64,000 nt of DNA, taken from contig NZ_JACYHF010000010.1 of the NCBI RefSeq assembly GCF_016482685.1, forward strand, positions 62,001-126,000, written 5' to 3'. Position 1 is the stretch's first letter. The number at the start of each line of letters is the position of its first letter. The notes under the pieces are model-generated. The model saw only the letters and a list, made by a program, of their open reading frames with translations, was not told where the DNA came from and did not search any database. This DNA comes from Streptomyces sp. DSM 110735. GTDB taxonomy: Bacteria; Actinomycetota; Actinomycetes; Streptomycetales; Streptomycetaceae. Position numbers and translations under genes: made by a program. This document shows, in pieces, positions 61,936 through 64,000 of this stretch.

Positions 61936-63024
61936 CTACGCGGTCGGCAGACCGTAGGCGTCCGCGATCAGTTCGTAGGAGCGCAGGCGCAGCTCGCCGC
62001 GGTGGGCGTGGGTGGTGAGCATCAGTTCGTCGGCGCCGGTGCGCTTGTGCAGGTCGTCCAGACCCGCGCGGACCTCCTCGGCGCCGCCGTGCACGATGTT
62101 CTTCGTCCAGGAGGACGCGAAGTCCTCCTCCATCGGGCTGAACTCGTGCTTCGCCGCCTCCTCCGGGTCCGGGAAGAGCCCGGGGCGCCCGGTGCGCAGC
62201 CGGACCATGTTCAGCGCCGCCGCCCGCACCTGACGTGCCGCCTCGCGCTCGTCGTCCGTGGCCAGCGCGGAGACGCCGATGAGGGCGTACGGCTCGGCGA
62301 GCACGGCGGAGGGGCGGAAGGTCTCCCGGTACAGGTCGAGCGCCGGGATGGTGTTGTGCGCCGAGAAGTGGTGCGCGAAGGCGAAGGGCAGACCGAGCAT
62401 TCCGGCGAGCTGCGCGCTGAAGCCGGAGGAGCCGAGCAGCCAGATCGGCGGGCGGTGCGGAGACTGCACCCCGCCGGGGCTGGTGGACTGCACCGGTCCG
62501 GGTACGGCGTGGATACGGGCGTAGGGGTGGCCGTCGGGGAAGTCGTCGTCCAGGAAGCGGGTCAGCTCGGACAGTTGCTGCGGGAAGTCGTCGGCGCCCT
62601 CGTGCAGGGTGTCGCTGCGGCGCAGCGCGGCGGCGGTCGCCCCGTCGGTGCCGGGGGCGCGACCGAGACCGAGGTCGATCCGGCCCGGCGCGAGCGCCTC
62701 CAGGGTGCCGAACTGCTCCGCGATGACCAGCGGGGCGTGGTTGGGCAGCATGACGCCGCCCGAACCGAGCCGGATGCGCTCGGTGTGGGCGGCGAGGTGG
62801 GCGAGGATCACCGCGGGCGAGGAGGAGGCGACGCCCGGCATGGAGTGGTGCTCGGCGACCCAGAAGCGGTGGAAACCGCGCCCCTCGGTGAACCGGGCCA
62901 GGTCCGCGCTGGTGCGCAGCGCGTCGGTGGCGGTGCTGCCCGCGCCGACGGTGACCAGGTCCAGTACGGAGAGGGGGACGGGGGCGGTGCCGAGGGCGGC
63001 GCCCCGGATCTCGTCTGCCGACAC
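61936..63024 (-). CDS. LLM-class flavin-dependent oxidoreductase
   Basis: Luciferase-like monooxygenase fold, 362 residues (LSVLDLVTVGAGSTATDALR, FWVAEHHSMPGVASSSPAVI, IRLGSGGVMLPNHAPLVIAE). This group uses FMN or F420; MsnO8-type proteins are close in pattern. The start is GTG 63024 with GGAGG eight bases upstream. It is on the same strand as the racemase-like gene, 96 bases downstream of it, and could share its transcript. Substrate unknown. Confidence 0.9.
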   Translation of the reverse strand: MSADEIRGAALGTAPVPLSVLDLVTVGAGSTATDALRTSADLARFTEGRGFHRFWVAEHHSMPGVASSSPAVILAHLAAHTERIRLGSGGVMLPNHAPLVIAEQFGTLEALAPGRIDLGLGRAPGTDGATAAALRRSDTLHEGADDFPQQLSELTRFLDDDFPDGHPYARIHAVPGPVQSTSPGGVQSPHRPPIWLLGSSGFSAQLAGMLGLPFAFAHHFSAHNTIPALDLYRETFRPSAVLAEPYALIGVSALATDDEREAARQVRAAALNMVRLRTGRPGLFPDPEEAAKHEFSPMEEDFASSWTKNIVHGGAEEVRAGLDDLHKRTGADELMLTTHAHRGELRLRSYELIADAYGLPTA

Positions 63025-63120
63025 GGTGGGTGCCTCCTGCTGTCCGGCGTGGCTGTCCTGCCACGGGCCAACAGGAGACGGTCCCCGTTTATTTCCCGCC
63101 CCGCCCCCGGTCTCCCGCTG

Positions 63121-63783
63121 TCACAGCTCCGAGGCGGGGGTGCGGGTGAACAGGGCGCCCAGGTCGGGGGCGTGCACCCGGCGCTCGGCCAGCCGCAGTC
63201 CCTCCCACACGGTGACCTGGCTCGCAGTGAGCACCGGCTTGCCGACCGCCTTCTCCAGCGCGGGCACCTGCGCGGCTGCCTCCAGGGCGGGGTCGGTGAG
63301 CAGCACGGCTTCGGCGTCCGGGGTGTCGGCAGCGGTCACGAGCGCGAGCAGGGCGTCCTCGTCGCCGCCGGACTCGGCGGTGTGGGTGCCGGTCACCTCC
63401 AGCCCGCCCGCGCGCAGGAAGCCGCGCAGCCGGGCGGTGTCCTCGTGGGTGCCCGCGGGCGCCGCCACCGCGACGCGGGTCGCGCCGAGGTCGCGGGCGG
63501 CGTTGACGAAGGCGAGCGCGGTGGAGGAGGCGGGCATCCCGGTCTGCCGGGCCAGCTCCTCCACCCGGTTGGCCTCGTCCTCCGCGTCGTGCGTGAAGCC
63601 CTCCCCCGTACGCACCACCGCGTCGGCTCCGGACAGCCGCAGCTCCTCCGCGGCGCCCGTGATCCCGGCGCCCGGGTCGAGGCGTACGAGGTCCACCCGG
63701 ACGTCGCTGCCGAGGAGCTGCTCGATGCGGGGGTAGTCGTCCTCGCCCCGGTGGTCCGTGCAGAGCAGTCCGAGTGCGGTCAT
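63121..63783 (-). CDS. Asp/Glu racemase-family protein (maleate isomerase/AMDase-like)
   Basis: A 220-residue protein of the Asp/Glu racemase superfamily, similar in pattern to maleate isomerase and arylmalonate decarboxylase (TALGLLCTDHRGEDDYP, PASSTALAFVNAARDLGATR, ATRVAVAAPAG). The usual pair of catalytic cysteines is not found: one Cys is near the N-terminus only, and the positions expected to hold the others carry Ser and Thr. The start is ATG 63783 behind GGAAGGG. Nothing is recognised in 63784-64000. Confidence 0.8.
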   Translation of the reverse strand: MTALGLLCTDHRGEDDYPRIEQLLGSDVRVDLVRLDPGAGITGAAEELRLSGADAVVRTGEGFTHDAEDEANRVEELARQTGMPASSTALAFVNAARDLGATRVAVAAPAGTHEDTARLRGFLRAGGLEVTGTHTAESGGDEDALLALVTAADTPDAEAVLLTDPALEAAAQVPALEKAVGKPVLTASQVTVWEGLRLAERRVHAPDLGALFTRTPASEL

Positions 63784-64000
63784 GTCGGCCCTTCCGTCGG
63801 GTTCGTGTGCGGGCCGGGTCCTGTGCGGGTCCGGCCGTCGGCGCGCCGCCCCGGTTGCCGGGCGGCGCCTCCCGGTCACGTACCCCGTCGGAGCCGAACC
63901 CATGGGGTGAAGGGCGCCACCGTCCCCGCGTGGCCGAGCGGGCCGTGGTCGTTGACGGGGTCCGGTGGGCGTGCCAACGTGGTCGGTCCGCCAGTGCCGG

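Noticed and set aside
1..64000. CRISPR arrays
   Set aside because: No set of regularly spaced identical repeats with unique spacers was seen; the 21-bp array at 491-742 is contiguous and degenerate.

Overview
The window is high-GC actinobacterial chromosome and is almost certainly from a Streptomyces. It carries a desferrioxamine cluster with a DtxR/DmdR1-type iron box, adpA with an in-frame TTA (bldA-dependent) codon next to orn, the cellobiose/CebR regulon, a PAS-GGDEF-EAL protein with a BldD-like box, and GTG/ATGA-coupled operons. From memory, the gene order from desE to cdgA follows S. coelicolor around SCO2780-SCO2817, so most of the window is core chromosome interrupted by two accessory regions. 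No database search was run.

Layout. 1-6.2 kb: the 3' end of a ferrioxamine-binding lipoprotein gene (desE), a 21-bp-periodic degenerate tandem array, an iron box and the desABCD operon. 6.2-14.2 kb: a secreted purple-acid-phosphatase-like enzyme, a small protein plus glmS, a universal stress protein, a small membrane protein, adpA, orn and tRNA-His. 14.1-20.1 kb: a 5.9-kb island inserted at the 3' end of tRNA-His, bounded by 25-bp direct repeats and without an integrase. It carries a graspetide-type RiPP cassette (precursor, ATP-grasp ligase broken by a frameshift, PIMT-like methyltransferase) with regulators and small accessory genes. 20.1-22.7 kb: small metabolic or unknown genes and a remnant of a DUF5753 regulator.

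22.7-30.6 kb is the plant-polysaccharide block: cebR, cebEFG and bglC, with CebR operators upstream of cebE and across the bglC start codon, followed by a CBM2-GH18 chitinase with a DasR-like site. 30.8-39.7 kb holds a two-component system, a spermidine-synthase-like protein, an HTH/TPR regulator, a histidine phosphatase and a PAP2 phosphatase. 39.6-43.7 kb is a coupled three-gene operon: a Cas4/AddB-like 4Fe-4S nuclease candidate, an unknown 532-residue protein and an SF1B helicase. This is a split-Dna2-like arrangement and the best candidate in the window for an uncharacterised system.

43.7-56.9 kb is the second accessory region, a polymorphic-toxin locus. A 2337-residue secreted Rhs protein ends in a Hint domain and a GIY-YIG nuclease tip, followed by a DUF4240 immunity gene and a terminator. 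Directly downstream lies a displaced older cassette: a deaminase toxin C-terminus fused by TGATG to a frameshifted SUKH-3 immunity gene. Divergent to the Rhs gene is a large secreted protein whose SGNH-hydrolase-like domain has lost catalytic residues. 57.2-64 kb returns to core genes: a primase-like protein running into tRNA-Lys, an M6 metalloprotease, cdgA, an LLM oxidoreductase and an Asp/Glu-racemase-family protein.
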